Origin: JACKCP01 sp050253255
Lineage (GTDB): Bacteria; Desulfobacterota; Desulfobacteria; Desulfobacterales; JACKCP01
Direction: 5' to 3'
DNA: 64,000 bases
NCBI GenBank assembly: GCA_050253255.1
Contig: JBFWJK010000001.1
Coordinates: 3,726 to 67,725 of the forward strand
Under the pieces are notes generated by a model. It saw only the letters and a list, made by a program, of their open reading frames with translations. It searched no databases and was not told where the DNA came from. Position numbers and translations under genes: made by a program. This document shows positions 27,122 through 37,629 of the stretch, in pieces (within the stretch, counting starts at the first letter, position 1; every line of letters starts with the position of its first letter).

Positions 27122-27138
27122 ATATTTAAGGAAATAAA

Positions 27139-29574
27139 ATGTCCGAGTCAAAAAGAGAATATAACGCAGGAAGTATAAAAATACTTGAAGGTCTTGAAGC
27201 TGTAAGGAAGAGGCCTTCAATGTATATTGGTAATACAGATGAGCCAGGTCTTCATCATCTGGTATATGAAGTTGTGGACAACAGTATAGATGAGGCAATG
27301 GCAGGATACTGCACTGATATAGATATTAAAATTCACACAGACAACAGTGTCACAGTAACAGACAACGGAAGAGGAATTCCTGTTGATCTTCATGAAAAGG
27401 AAGGTGTTCCTGCTGCAGAAGTTGTTCTTACAAAACTTCACGCCGGAGGAAAATTTGATAATGACACATACAAGGTGTCAGGAGGTCTTCACGGGGTGGG
27501 TATTTCAGTTGTTAATGCTCTTTCTGAAAACCTTGACATGACTATCTGGAAAAACGGAAACATATATAATCAGAAATTTTCCAAAGGTAAAAAAATCACT
27601 GAGCTTGAAATTATTGGTTCAACTGATCAAAACGGTACAAAAATTCATTTTTCTCCGGACATAACCATAATGTCCACCAATAATTTCAACTATGAAGTTC
27701 TGTCAAGAAGAATGAGGGAATTAGCCTTTCTTAACAAGGGAATAAAAATTTCCATTGAAGATGAAAGATCAGATGAAAAAAACAGTTTCATGTACGAAGG
27801 CGGAATTAAGACCTATGTCGAGTTTTTGAATAAACACTGCTCTGCCATTCATGATCCGATAATTATAGAAGGAACTGATGAAGATGTTTTTGTAGAGGTG
27901 GCAATTCAGTATAATGATACTTTCAACGAAAAAATCTATACTTTTGCAAACAATATCAATACTTCTGAAGGAGGATATCATTTAAGCGGATTTAAAGGTG
28001 CTCTTACAAGAACCTTGAATAATTATGCAAACAGCGACAGTCTTCCAAAAAATCAGAGAACCAAAATATCAGGGGATGATGTAAGGGAAGGACTTTCTGC
28101 AGTAATAAGTGTAAAACTCAAAGAGCCGAAATTTGAAGGCCAGACAAAAACAAAACTTGGAAACAGTGAAGTAAAGGGTATTGTAGAATCTCTTGTAAAT
28201 GAAAAACTTGCAATCTATCTTGAAGAAAATCCTTCAAATGCAAGAAAAATTATTGCAAAGGCTGTTGAGGCTGCAAGAGCAAGGGATGCTGCAAAAAGAG
28301 CAAGAGACCTTGCAAGAAGCAAGTCAAATATAGGAGACACGACTCTTCCTGGAAAGCTTGCTGATTGTCAGTCCAACAAACCTGAAGAAAAAGAACTTTA
28401 TCTTGTTGAGGGTGATTCTGCCGGAGGTTCTGCAAAGCAGGCAAGAGACAGAAGATTTCAGGCTATCCTTCCCCTTAAAGGAAAAATATTGAATGTTGAA
28501 AAAGCCAGGTTTGACAAGCTTTTAAAATCAGATGAAATAAAAAACATGATTACAGCCCTTGGAGCCGGCATAGGAAGAGACGATTATGAAATTGAAAAAA
28601 TAAGATATCATAAAATTTTCATAATGACTGACGCCGATGTTGACGGTGCTCATATAAGAACTCTTCTTTTAACCTTTTTTTACAGACATATGCCTGAAAT
28701 AATTGAAAATGGATATCTGTATATAGCTCAGCCTCCTCTCTACAGAATAGGCAAAGGGAAAAAGGGAATCTATCTCAAGAATGAATCAGGATTCAACGAA
28801 TATCTTGTATCAAGATTCTGTGAATTCAAATATGTTGAATCAGGAGAAGAAAACAAAAAACTTGAAGACAGTGAAGTCTTTGAATTTCTTCTAAAACTTA
28901 TAAGCCTTTACGAAAACCTTTTATCTCTCGATAACATGGGATTTGAAAAAAGAATTGTTAAAATTCTTCTTGATGAAAAGGTTTCTGACAAAGACTATCT
29001 GAAAGATGAAGAGAAAATGAGTCTTTTAAGGGATAAGTTTGAGGAAAACAATTTTGTTATTGATGAATTTATCTGGAATGAAGAAAAGGATATTTTTGAA
29101 CTGACTCTTACACCGCCTGAAGTTGAAGAAGATCATGAATCAGAAGAGTCTTCAAGAGTAAGAGAAAAAAAACCGGTAAGAATTTCAAGAAGACTTGTTT
29201 TTTCAAAGGAATATCAGAGTATCCTGTCAGACTGGAGCATAATTGAAAAATATTATCATCTCCCTTTTTATATAGGAACAAAGGAGGGAACTTCTGTTGT
29301 AAAATGTGAGACTTTAAGGGAATTTTACAACAAGGCAATGGAAGAAGCCAAAAAAGGAGTATCAATTCAGAGATACAAGGGTCTTGGTGAAATGAACCCT
29401 GATCAGCTGTGGGAAACTACAATGGATCCTTCTACAAGACAGCTTCTGCAGGTAAGAATAGAAGATGCGGAGGCTGCTGATGAAATTTTTTCTCTTCTTA
29501 TGGGTGATGAAGTCGAACCCAGAAGAAATTTTATTAAAACACATGCTTTGGAAGTGTCTACCCTGGACTTTTAG
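27139..29574 (+). CDS. gyrB: DNA gyrase subunit B
   Basis: 811-residue ATPase subunit of gyrase, introducing negative supercoils. GHKL ATPase domain: EVVDNSIDEAMAGYC, VTDNGRGIPVDLHEKEG, GGLHGVGISVVNALS. Transducer domain: the conserved QTKTKLGNSEVKG. Toprim domain: EGDSAGGSAKQARDR at about residue 423 and IMTDADVDGAHIRTLLLTF at about 495. C-terminal: QRYKGLGEMNPDQLWETTM near 750. An acidic insertion (EEDHESEESSRVREKKP) precedes the C-terminal block. GyrB rather than ParE is indicated by the overall length and the YKGLGEMNPDQLWETTM block. gyrA is not in the window; the MCP gene follows 16 bases later. Confidence 0.97.
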   Translation: MSESKREYNAGSIKILEGLEAVRKRPSMYIGNTDEPGLHHLVYEVVDNSIDEAMAGYCTDIDIKIHTDNSVTVTDNGRGIPVDLHEKEGVPAAEVVLTKLHAGGKFDNDTYKVSGGLHGVGISVVNALSENLDMTIWKNGNIYNQKFSKGKKITELEIIGSTDQNGTKIHFSPDITIMSTNNFNYEVLSRRMRELAFLNKGIKISIEDERSDEKNSFMYEGGIKTYVEFLNKHCSAIHDPIIIEGTDEDVFVEVAIQYNDTFNEKIYTFANNINTSEGGYHLSGFKGALTRTLNNYANSDSLPKNQRTKISGDDVREGLSAVISVKLKEPKFEGQTKTKLGNSEVKGIVESLVNEKLAIYLEENPSNARKIIAKAVEAARARDAAKRARDLARSKSNIGDTTLPGKLADCQSNKPEEKELYLVEGDSAGGSAKQARDRRFQAILPLKGKILNVEKARFDKLLKSDEIKNMITALGAGIGRDDYEIEKIRYHKIFIMTDADVDGAHIRTLLLTFFYRHMPEIIENGYLYIAQPPLYRIGKGKKGIYLKNESGFNEYLVSRFCEFKYVESGEENKKLEDSEVFEFLLKLISLYENLLSLDNMGFEKRIVKILLDEKVSDKDYLKDEEKMSLLRDKFEENNFVIDEFIWNEEKDIFELTLTPPEVEEDHESEESSRVREKKPVRISRRLVFSKEYQSILSDWSIIEKYYHLPFYIGTKEGTSVVKCETLREFYNKAMEEAKKGVSIQRYKGLGEMNPDQLWETTMDPSTRQLLQVRIEDAEAADEIFSLLMGDEVEPRRNFIKTHALEVSTLDF

Positions 29575-29590
29575 TCTGCTGAGGTCGTAA

Positions 29591-31633
29591 ATGAAAAACT
29601 TGAAGCTTTCTTTAAAAATAGGCTTGAGCCTTGGAACTGTTCTTTTTATTGTCGCTGTTCTTTTTGGCGTAACAATAATTAAAATGAAGTCAATACAGAC
29701 TGAGTCATTAATTCTTCAAAATGAGTTTATGCCTGATGTCTCAGTTTATACAAATATTGAAAGAAGCCTTAATAATACTGTTTATTCAATGAGAGGTTAT
29801 ATTTACACCAGGGATAAAAAATTTTTTAATGAAGTTGAAAATAACTTTTCCGCTGTAAAAGAATATATAAAAGAGGCTGTAAAATTATCTGAAAAAGCGG
29901 TTAATATACCGGGGGTTAAAGATTCTGTAAGAGTTCTTGATCAGCAGATGAAAGCTTTTGAAGAAATAATTAATAACTCATCTGAAAAAATTGAAAATAT
30001 AGAAATACACAAAAATAAACTTAACTCTGCATCAGAGGTATACAGATCCAATTGTCTTGAATTTCTTGAGTCAGCTAAAAAAATGTATGCTGATGAAATA
30101 TCAGGAAATAATCCTGATATAGATAAAATATCAGAATATTTTGACAAGATTTCTTTAATCAATGACATTGTTTCCTTTGGCACCCTTCTTGAAAAAAAAG
30201 CTGAAAAGGCTTTTGCTGAGAGAAATATTTCACTTTTAAAAGAATCGGTAAATATATTTGACCTGATTTTAAATGATGTGGATATGCTTGAACTTTCAAG
30301 TTCTGACAATGAATCTCTTGAAAAAATAAAAGGTATAAAAAAAGGGGCGGTTGCATTCAAGGAATCTGCAAATATTCTGATTTCTAGTTTTGAATCTCTT
30401 GATGTTTTTGAATCAAGGCTAAACGATTCGGCTGAAAAAATTCTTGAAACTGCAGCTTCATCAGTAAAAAAAGATATAAATAACACAATAAAGACAGTTG
30501 AAAATACTGCTTTAAAAATAAATCTTGCTTCAAAAAGAATTATTATGGGGTTTATTTTAACCTTGCTTATAAGTATAGGTTTTGGTTTTTTTCTGACCAG
30601 AGCCATTACAAAACCGGTTTATGAAAGTCTTTCCTTTTCAGAAAAAATGGCTAAAGGAGATTTTACTGCAAGTTTAAATCTAGACAGAAAAGATGAGATT
30701 GGAAAGCTTATGATATCATTTGACAGGACAAAGAAAGATCTTGGACAGATGATGTCTGAAATATCTGGCACAGCAAATTCATTATTCGAATCTTCAGATG
30801 AACTTAATAAAATATCTGATTCAGCTAAAGAAACAGTTGCAAGTCTTGTTGAAAAATCTAAATCTGTCACTTCAGCTGCGGGTAAAATGAGAGACAATAT
30901 GTTAAACCTGACAGAGACAATGGACAATACTTCATCAAATGTAAATATGGTTTCTGTAGCTGCCGAAGAAATGAGCTCCACTATCAATGAAATAGCCCTT
31001 AACACATCAAAGGCAAGAGATATAAGCAAAGAGGCGGTTGAATGCAGTGAAAAAACAGGTTATCAGGTTGTTCAGCTCAAAGAGGCTGCTGAAGAAATTG
31101 ACAGAGTAATAGAGGTTATAACCGATATATCTGAACAGACCAATCTTTTGGCTTTAAATGCCACAATAGAGGCTTCCAGAGCCGGCGAAGCAGGGAGAGG
31201 GTTTGCTGTTGTAGCTTCTGAAATAAAAGAGCTTGCATCACAGACTGTAAAGGCTACAGAAGAGATAAAATCTAAAATTTCCGGAATTCAGACAAATACA
31301 GATATTACGGTTAAGGGTATAAATGATATTGGCTCAATCATATCCGGTATTGACGAAATTGTTTCCACAATAGCATCAGCTGTAGAAGAACAGTCTGTAT
31401 CAACCAGCGAAATTGCAAACAATATTTCCAAAGCTTCCAGAGGTCTTGATAAGGTAAATGAAAATATAAAGCAGAGCTCTGATTTTGCCAGATCAATAGC
31501 AAATGATATTTCTGAAGTAGACGGTTTTGCAGATATGATAACAAACAGAACAAACAGACTGTCAGACAGCGCAGAAGTCCTCGGTAAATTTGCAGTAAAG
31601 CTTCAGCAGGCAGTTGGAAAATTCAGGTTTTAA
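29591..31633 (+). CDS. Methyl-accepting chemotaxis protein
   Basis: 680 residues. First membrane helix at about 8-29, a helical periplasmic sensor of about 285 residues (HBM/four-helix-like by pattern, ligand unknown), second helix at about 316-336 (IIMGFILTLLISIGFGFFL), HAMP linker to about 390, then the signalling domain. Its hairpin tip EQTNLLALNATIEASRAGEA (about 514) is the invariant CheA/CheW contact region. Methylation-helix glutamine/glutamate pairs are visible on both sides. No C-terminal CheR-tethering pentapeptide. GAGG precedes ATG 29591. It is probably read through from gyrB, an unusual partner. Confidence 0.93.
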   Translation: MKNLKLSLKIGLSLGTVLFIVAVLFGVTIIKMKSIQTESLILQNEFMPDVSVYTNIERSLNNTVYSMRGYIYTRDKKFFNEVENNFSAVKEYIKEAVKLSEKAVNIPGVKDSVRVLDQQMKAFEEIINNSSEKIENIEIHKNKLNSASEVYRSNCLEFLESAKKMYADEISGNNPDIDKISEYFDKISLINDIVSFGTLLEKKAEKAFAERNISLLKESVNIFDLILNDVDMLELSSSDNESLEKIKGIKKGAVAFKESANILISSFESLDVFESRLNDSAEKILETAASSVKKDINNTIKTVENTALKINLASKRIIMGFILTLLISIGFGFFLTRAITKPVYESLSFSEKMAKGDFTASLNLDRKDEIGKLMISFDRTKKDLGQMMSEISGTANSLFESSDELNKISDSAKETVASLVEKSKSVTSAAGKMRDNMLNLTETMDNTSSNVNMVSVAAEEMSSTINEIALNTSKARDISKEAVECSEKTGYQVVQLKEAAEEIDRVIEVITDISEQTNLLALNATIEASRAGEAGRGFAVVASEIKELASQTVKATEEIKSKISGIQTNTDITVKGINDIGSIISGIDEIVSTIASAVEEQSVSTSEIANNISKASRGLDKVNENIKQSSDFARSIANDISEVDGFADMITNRTNRLSDSAEVLGKFAVKLQQAVGKFRF

Positions 31634-32176
31634 TATTTTTGTTCTATAGCAGATTTTGTTTTTGAAATTATAAGGCTGATAAAGGTAATATAAAACTTTG
31701 AATAGAGGGTTTTTGTATTCTTTTATTTTTAATGAAATTTCATAAATCATTATAATTTATCCTTTATGTTAAGCCAGAACTGATTAACAGATTCTTTCCA
31801 TCCTGAAACAATTTTAATAATGTCAGAATTTTTCCCTCCATTATTTTTTTGTTTTAATATAAGGATCTTTATAAATTATTTCCAGGCTTTTCATCTAAAG
31901 TAATATCTTTACCAATCTTTATTTAATGCATAAATCAAATAAGAATAATGAAGTGATTTGGACCATTAAGGACCTGGTTTTTTGCCATTAGTACCTCCGT
32001 ATAAAAAAAATTAAACGTATTAAAATTCTGGTATGTAATATTTACCAGAAGAAAAAGCTATGATCAGTACTGATGAACTGGTATATGAATAAATTTTAAA
32101 ATTTAAATAACAATTTTATATAAAAAAATGATAATGAATTTAGCTGTTTATATTGTGATGAAAAGGATGTTTAAAT
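31634..32176. other. Gene-free stretch between mcp and prmA
   Basis: About 540 AT-rich bases. No coding frame with ribosome-binding site, no terminator with a clear stem, and no tRNA or riboswitch pattern was seen. The prmA promoter should lie at its right end. Confidence 0.5.
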
Positions 32177-33085
32177 ATGAATAAACTTAAAGAGTTAAAA
32201 ATTGTCTTTGAATCTGAAAATGATCCGGAAATGATATCTGAGCTGATTGCAGACTGTTTTTACAGAAACAATATAACCGGAGTTGTAATAGAAACTCCTG
32301 TAGAACTTACTGATGAATGGGGAGAAGACCCGGTTGTGAGTGATAATTTTTCAGTTTCAGGTTATATAAGCTCCCTGGAATCTGAAAAAATTGAATTAAT
32401 TAGAAAAGATGTTTCAGACATTTTAAGAGATTTTAATGTTAATACAGATTTTCAAATAAAAGATATTTTAGAGGAAGACTGGTCCAGTTCATGGAAAGAG
32501 TTTTTCTATCCAGTTGAAATTTCTGAAAATATTGTAATAAAGCCGACCTGGAGGGAACTGGAAAAGGATTATAAAATAGTTATAAATATTGATCCTGGGA
32601 TGGCTTTTGGCAGCGGATCGCACGCAACTACAAGTCTTTGTGTAAAAATGATTGAGGAAACAGTTAAAAAAAATGATAAGGTTCTTGATATTGGATGCGG
32701 ATCCGGAATTTTGATGATTGCCGCAGAAAAATGCGGAGCCTCTTTTGTTACAGGAATTGACAATGATGTAACAGCTGTGGAAATTTCAAAAGAAAATATG
32801 AAACTGAACAATACAGATCCTTCAAAATATGTTGTATTCAGCTCCAACCTTTTAAGTTCTGTAAAAGGGAAGTTTGATGTAGTCACTGCCAATATTCTTG
32901 CTGAGGTAATAGTTGAACTCATTCCCGATCTTTTATTTGTTTCAAAGGAAAATACAAAATTTATTTTTTCAGGAATAATTGAAGATAAAAAGGATATGGT
33001 AATAAAAAAAATGGAAGAATTTAATATAAAGCCTGAAAAAATATACAATGATAATGGATGGATTGCAATCAGAGGATCTTTTTGA
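32177..33085 (+). CDS. prmA: Ribosomal protein L11 methyltransferase
   Basis: 302 residues. The N-terminal substrate-recognition domain (about 1-90) is followed by a linker with EDWSSSWKEFFYPVEI and the class I SAM domain: MAFGSGSHATTSLCVKMIE, motif I VLDIGCGSGILMIAA, GIDNDVTAVEISKENMKLNN, VVTANILAEVIVEL. The TANI stretch is the PrmA version of the NPPY-like loop. It trimethylates L11 on several amino groups. Start ATG with GAAAAGGATG upstream. Monocistronic as far as can be seen; the radical SAM gene follows after 129 bases. Confidence 0.93.
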   Translation: MNKLKELKIVFESENDPEMISELIADCFYRNNITGVVIETPVELTDEWGEDPVVSDNFSVSGYISSLESEKIELIRKDVSDILRDFNVNTDFQIKDILEEDWSSSWKEFFYPVEISENIVIKPTWRELEKDYKIVINIDPGMAFGSGSHATTSLCVKMIEETVKKNDKVLDIGCGSGILMIAAEKCGASFVTGIDNDVTAVEISKENMKLNNTDPSKYVVFSSNLLSSVKGKFDVVTANILAEVIVELIPDLLFVSKENTKFIFSGIIEDKKDMVIKKMEEFNIKPEKIYNDNGWIAIRGSF

Positions 33086-33214
33086 ATAATATCTTTTGGC
33101 TGAACCAAAACGGTCTTTTTTGTCGGTTTTCGGATGTCAATAATTTGGTAATGTTTAAAAATTTTGTTTGATTCTGTTTTTATAAAAAAGAAATTTAATA
33201 ATCGGAAAAAATAA

Positions 33215-35710
33215 ATGAGATATAAAAATTTGTATTTAAATATTAACAACCCGGGAACTTATCTTGGAAATGAAGTAAATGCTGTAAAAAAAAATGATGA
33301 AGAAGTTCTTTTAAATTTTGCTCTTGCATTTCCAGACCTCTACGAGATCGGATCATCACACTTCGGAATTCAGATTCTTTACGATATTTTAAACAGTCAC
33401 AAGGATATTTATGCTCAAAGGGTTTTTGTTCCGTCACCCGACATGAGAGATCAGCTGATAGAAAATAATATTTCAATCGGAGGACTTGAAACCAAGAAAC
33501 CATTAAAAGAATTTGATATTATAGGTTTTTCTCTTTTATATGAACTAAACTATACAGGAGTTCTCGAAATTCTGGATCTTGGAAATATACCTTTTTATTC
33601 CTCACAAAGGGATGAAAGTTTTCCCCTTGTAATTGCAGGTGGACCTTGCATGGTGAATCCTGAGCCTGTTGCAGATTTTTTTGATTTCGTGCTCGTAGGT
33701 GACGGAGAAGAGGCAATACTTGAAATATCAGAAAAAATAATTGAATGGAAAAAAAACACCAGCAGAAAAAAATACGATCTGTTGTATTCGGTAAAAGATA
33801 TAAAAGGTGTTTATGTTCCTTTGTTTTTTGAAGATAAAAAAAATAAAAATCTGTTTATTGATTATAAATATGACGAATATTCAAAGGTTGAAAAAAGAAA
33901 AATAACAGATCTGGAAGATGCGCCTTTTCCTGTAGCACCTGTAATACCATACGGAAGGCCTGTTCATGACAGATTAAGACTGGAAATTTCAAGGGGATGC
34001 ACAAGAGGCTGCAGATTTTGCCAGGCTGGAATGATTTACAGGCCAGTAAGGGAAAGAAGCGTTAAAAAGCTTCTGGAAATTGCAGAAAAATCGATTGAAA
34101 ACACCGGGTATGAGGATTTATCTCTGTTATCTCTGAGTACGGGAGACTACACATGTTTTCCTGAATTATTGTTTTTTCTCATGAAAAGATACATGAAAGA
34201 GGCAAGGTCTGTTTCTCTTCCTTCTATAAGAGCCGGAAGGCTTACAAAAGAGCTGATGGAAGAAATTCAGAAGGTCAGAAAAACCGGTTTTACTATTGCA
34301 CCCGAAGCTGGCTCACAAAGACTGAGAGACGTCATTAACAAGGACCTCAGTGAGGAAGAAATTGTAAATACTGTAAAAAGTGCCTTTGACATGGGGTGGC
34401 AGATAATAAAGCTTTATTTCATGACAGGTCTTCCAACTGAGACAAGGGAAGATCTTGATGAACTGATTATGCTGGTAAAAAAACTCAAGTTTCTTCCTGA
34501 AGCGAGAAGATGTCAGATTAATGTAAGTCTCACAACTTTTATACCAAAACCCCATACTCCTTTTCAATGGGAAAGACTGTTAAGCCGTGAAGAGTCGATG
34601 GAAAACTTTCTTTATCTTAAAAACAACCTTAAAATAAAGGGAGTGAGTGTAAAGTGGCAGGATCCTGAACATACAAGACTTGAAGGTCTTTTTTCAAGAG
34701 GCGACAGATCTCTTGCTCCTCTTATAGTGAAGGCTTATGAATCAGGATGTCATCTTGACGGATGGACAGAGCATTTTAATTATGAAAAATGGATAGAGTG
34801 TGTTGAAAGTCTTGGAATTGATATAGACAGATTTATAGATAAAAGAGATACCAAATCAACCCTACCCTGGGATAAAATAGATATTGGAGTTACAAAAAAA
34901 TATTTATTGAGAGAACTTGAAAATTCAAAAAAAGCTGTTGTTACAAAAGACTGCCGAATTTCTGACTGCAGCGGATGCGGTGTATGTGACTTTAAAAAAA
35001 TATATCCGAAAATTTTTGATAAATCAGGTGTTATTGAAGAAATTAATGAAACAGAACGGTTATCGGATGAAATAGAAAAAAATATTTACAGACTTAAAAT
35101 TTTATTTGAAAAAAGAGGAAATGCGGCATATTTCGGGCATCTTGAGTTAATAGGTATATTTCAGAGAGCTTTTGACAGATGCAGATTGAAATTTGATTTT
35201 ACCAAAGGTTTTCATCCAAAACCTAAAATGAATTTCAAAGATGCTCTCCCCCTTGGAATGGAAAGCTTTTGTGAGGTAATGACTGTTGACTGTTACGATA
35301 CTGATATTGAAAAACTTCTTTTTAATCTCAATAAAACCCTTCCTGAGGGTTTATATGTAAAAGATATCGAAAAAAGAGATAAAAAATTCAAATTTTATCC
35401 CGATTATATATCTATATATGAAGTTAACTTGAATAATATAGAAAATTATGTAAATAAGATAAGTGAATTCAATTTGTTAAATAAATTTGAAATAACTCTT
35501 TTAAAAAAGAAAAAACCACGGGTATATGACCTTAAATCCTGGTTTGATAAAGTTGAAATAACAGACACAGATAAAATAAAAATGAAAATTTTATCTGAAA
35601 ATGGTAAAACATTAAGACCAGAAGTTTTTCTTACCCATGTTTTAAGTTTGAATAAAGAAGATACAAGAAAATTAAAAATATATAAAATTCAAGAAATGGA
35701 CAAAGTTTAA
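33215..35710 (+). CDS. B12-binding-like radical SAM protein with DUF2344 domain (TIGR03960/TIGR03936)
   Basis: 831 residues combining three parts. Residues about 1-200 form a B12-binding-like N-terminal domain (FPDLYEIGSSHFGIQILYDIL, GGPCMVNPEPVADFFDFVLVGDGEEAI); the usual DxHxxG cobalt-ligand motif is not evident. The radical SAM core follows with CTRGCRFCQAG (about 263-273) and SLPSIRAGRLTKELMEEI. A cysteine cluster DCRISDCSGCGVCDF lies near 585-600. From about 625 the DUF2344 domain runs: LFEKRGNAAYFGHLELI, FTKGFHPKPKMNF, ALPLGMESFCEV. This family is almost always next to an RNase E/G gene, as here (1-base overlap, TAATG), suggesting a role in RNA modification or processing, but the reaction is not established. 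Confidence 0.93.
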   Translation: MRYKNLYLNINNPGTYLGNEVNAVKKNDEEVLLNFALAFPDLYEIGSSHFGIQILYDILNSHKDIYAQRVFVPSPDMRDQLIENNISIGGLETKKPLKEFDIIGFSLLYELNYTGVLEILDLGNIPFYSSQRDESFPLVIAGGPCMVNPEPVADFFDFVLVGDGEEAILEISEKIIEWKKNTSRKKYDLLYSVKDIKGVYVPLFFEDKKNKNLFIDYKYDEYSKVEKRKITDLEDAPFPVAPVIPYGRPVHDRLRLEISRGCTRGCRFCQAGMIYRPVRERSVKKLLEIAEKSIENTGYEDLSLLSLSTGDYTCFPELLFFLMKRYMKEARSVSLPSIRAGRLTKELMEEIQKVRKTGFTIAPEAGSQRLRDVINKDLSEEEIVNTVKSAFDMGWQIIKLYFMTGLPTETREDLDELIMLVKKLKFLPEARRCQINVSLTTFIPKPHTPFQWERLLSREESMENFLYLKNNLKIKGVSVKWQDPEHTRLEGLFSRGDRSLAPLIVKAYESGCHLDGWTEHFNYEKWIECVESLGIDIDRFIDKRDTKSTLPWDKIDIGVTKKYLLRELENSKKAVVTKDCRISDCSGCGVCDFKKIYPKIFDKSGVIEEINETERLSDEIEKNIYRLKILFEKRGNAAYFGHLELIGIFQRAFDRCRLKFDFTKGFHPKPKMNFKDALPLGMESFCEVMTVDCYDTDIEKLLFNLNKTLPEGLYVKDIEKRDKKFKFYPDYISIYEVNLNNIENYVNKISEFNLLNKFEITLLKKKKPRVYDLKSWFDKVEITDTDKIKMKILSENGKTLRPEVFLTHVLSLNKEDTRKLKIYKIQEMDKV

Positions 35711-37269
35711 TGGAAAAAGAGCTGATTATTAATGCATCTTTGCATGAAACAAGAGTAGCTCTTCTGGAAAACGGTATTTTATCGGAACTTTTTATTGAAA
35801 GGGGAATTGACGAAAACATTGTCGGAAGCATTTACAAGGGGAAAATACAAAGAGTACTTCCCGGAATGCAGGCAGCTTTTGTTGAAATAGGACTTGAAAA
35901 AGCGGCTTTTCTTTATGTAGACGATGTTATTCAGACAGATAATCTAAACCTTGAAAGCGAAGAATTCTTAGAAAAATTCAGCGGTGATACAGCCGATGAA
36001 AACTATGATTCAGACGGTTTCGCAGTATCAGATCCGGAAGAGGAAAATTTTAAAATTCAGTCTGTGTTAAAGGAAGGGCAGGAAATAGTTGTCCAGGTAT
36101 CCAAAGGTCCTATGGGAACCAAAGGTGCAAGGGTAACAACTCATATTTCCATACCGGGACGTTATCTTGTCCTTATGCCCACAATAAACCACATAGGTGT
36201 TTCAAGAAGAATAGGAGATTCCTCGGAAAGGGAAAGATTAAGAAAAGTTCTTGAAACTGAAAGAATGAACAATTACGGGTTTATTTTAAGAACAGCAGCT
36301 GAAGGCATAGAGGAAGAAGCAGTTATAAGAGAAATGAGATTTCTTGAAAAACTCTGGAAATCGATTGTGGAAAAAAATAAGATAAAGTCTCCTCCTGTAT
36401 GTCTTCACAGAGATCTTTCAGTCACTTTAAGAGCAGTAAGAGACCTTCTTACACACGAAGTAAACAAGGTTGTTATTGACATAAAGGACGGATACAAGGC
36501 TGTAAAGAATTTCTTAAAAAAGCATATGGTTGATTTTCCTGTCAAAGTCGAGCTTTTTCAGGGTAAGGAACCTATTTTTGATGCCTACAATATTGAAGGT
36601 GATATTCAAAGAGCATTAAAAAAGAAAGTATGGCTGAAATCGGGCGGATATCTGATAATTGAACATACTGAAGCTCTTGTTGCAATAGATGTCAATACCG
36701 GAAGATATGTAGGAAAGCAGAATTTTGAAGAAACTATTTTAAAGACAAATCTTGAAGCTGTTAAGGAAATTTCATATCAGATCAGACTTAGAAACTTATG
36801 CGGAATAATTATTATTGATTTTATTGATATGGAAGAGACTGAAAATCAGGAAAGGGTTTTCAGAGCCCTGAAGGAAGCTCTCAAGAAGGATAAGACAAAA
36901 ACCTATGTCCTTCCAATGACAGAGCTTGGTCTTATTCAGATGACAAGAAAAAGGGAAAGAAGGTCTCTTAATTCGACTCTTTGTCAGTCCTGCCCTTATT
37001 GTGAAGGAAGAGGGTTTTTAAACTCAGGAAAAACAATATGTTATAATATTGTAAGAGATGTGAAAAGAAAAGCTGTTGATATGCAGGGAGAATCATTTAC
37101 AATAAGATGCAATCCTGAAATTGCTGCCCTTCTTCATGGAGAGGAAGCAAAAATACTTCAGATTATTGAAGAGTTCACTGATAAACCTGTTGTTGTTTAT
37201 CCTGTTTCAACCTATTTCAGAGAACAATTCGATATTATAGAAAATTTGAGAAAACCGGAATCCTGGTAG
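35710..37269 (+). CDS. rng: Ribonuclease G/E family endoribonuclease
   Basis: 519 residues, of the shorter RNase G type without the degradosome scaffold of RNase E. Seen: the S1-like RNA-binding domain (residues about 36-130; GSIYKGKIQRVLPGMQAAFVE then KGPMGTKGARVTTHISI), the RNase H-like and 5'-sensor regions, VAIDVNTGRYVGKQ near 322, the catalytic IIIDFIDMEETENQ block with paired acids, and the zinc-link CQSCPYCEGRGF near 425-436. It processes rRNA and mRNA 5' monophosphate ends. Translation is coupled to the preceding radical SAM gene. rpmH follows after about 130 bases. Confidence 0.95.
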   Translation: MEKELIINASLHETRVALLENGILSELFIERGIDENIVGSIYKGKIQRVLPGMQAAFVEIGLEKAAFLYVDDVIQTDNLNLESEEFLEKFSGDTADENYDSDGFAVSDPEEENFKIQSVLKEGQEIVVQVSKGPMGTKGARVTTHISIPGRYLVLMPTINHIGVSRRIGDSSERERLRKVLETERMNNYGFILRTAAEGIEEEAVIREMRFLEKLWKSIVEKNKIKSPPVCLHRDLSVTLRAVRDLLTHEVNKVVIDIKDGYKAVKNFLKKHMVDFPVKVELFQGKEPIFDAYNIEGDIQRALKKKVWLKSGGYLIIEHTEALVAIDVNTGRYVGKQNFEETILKTNLEAVKEISYQIRLRNLCGIIIIDFIDMEETENQERVFRALKEALKKDKTKTYVLPMTELGLIQMTRKRERRSLNSTLCQSCPYCEGRGFLNSGKTICYNIVRDVKRKAVDMQGESFTIRCNPEIAALLHGEEAKILQIIEEFTDKPVVVYPVSTYFREQFDIIENLRKPESW

Positions 37270-37403
37270 ATTTATAATCTATTTTATTTTATCTGATGGA
37301 AAAAATTGACAAATCCAATATATTATGGTTATTTGTTCAGGTTAATGTTGATGATAAATGATTTAAATGTAACAAATATTAGAAATTACAAGGAAAGTTA
37401 ATT

Positions 37404-37538
37404 ATGAAACGCACATTTCAGCCCAGCAAAATTAAAAGAGCAAGAAGACACGGATTCAGACACAGAATGTCTACAGTTGGGGGAAGGGCCATTATAAGAA
37501 GAAGAAGAGCTAAAGGCCGCAAAAGACTCTCAGCTTAA
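37404..37538 (+). CDS. rpmH: Ribosomal protein L34
   Basis: 44 residues, highly basic: MKRTFQPSKIKRARRHGFRH with RMSTVGGRAIIRRRRAKGRK and RLSA ending, an unmistakable L34. A good AAGGAAAG site lies 7 bases upstream of ATG 37404. A TTGACA element at 37306 may be its -35, but no convincing -10 pairs with it. The gene leads the conserved rpmH-rnpA-yidD-yidC-jag-mnmE cluster usually found near dnaA and the origin. Confidence 0.97.
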   Translation: MKRTFQPSKIKRARRHGFRHRMSTVGGRAIIRRRRAKGRKRLSA

Positions 37539-37553
37539 TAAAGCAAAATTTGA

Positions 37554-37588
37554 AAAACTGGTATTTTTGTAAAACAGATACCAGTTTT
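37554..37588 (+). terminator. Stem-loop between rpmH and rnpA
   Basis: AAAACTGGTAT / ATACCAGTTTT, 11-bp perfect stem with a 13-base loop. The final TTTTC gives a modest U tract. It probably lowers readthrough, making L34 mRNA more abundant than rnpA mRNA. Confidence 0.65.
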
Positions 37589-37629
37589 CTTATATCTGAA
37601 GATAAAAATTTAAATATTTAAGATATACT

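Noticed and set aside
29941..30606. A 221-codon open frame opposite the chemotaxis receptor
   Set aside because: Antisense to a clear MCP with low-complexity Ser/Phe/Ile translation and no ribosome-binding site.
33095..33125. A terminator after prmA
   Set aside because: Only a 6-bp AT-rich stem (TTTTGG/CCAAAA) precedes the T run; too weak to list.
32569..33249. A 226-codon open frame opposite prmA
   Set aside because: Antisense to a recognised methyltransferase; no family features.
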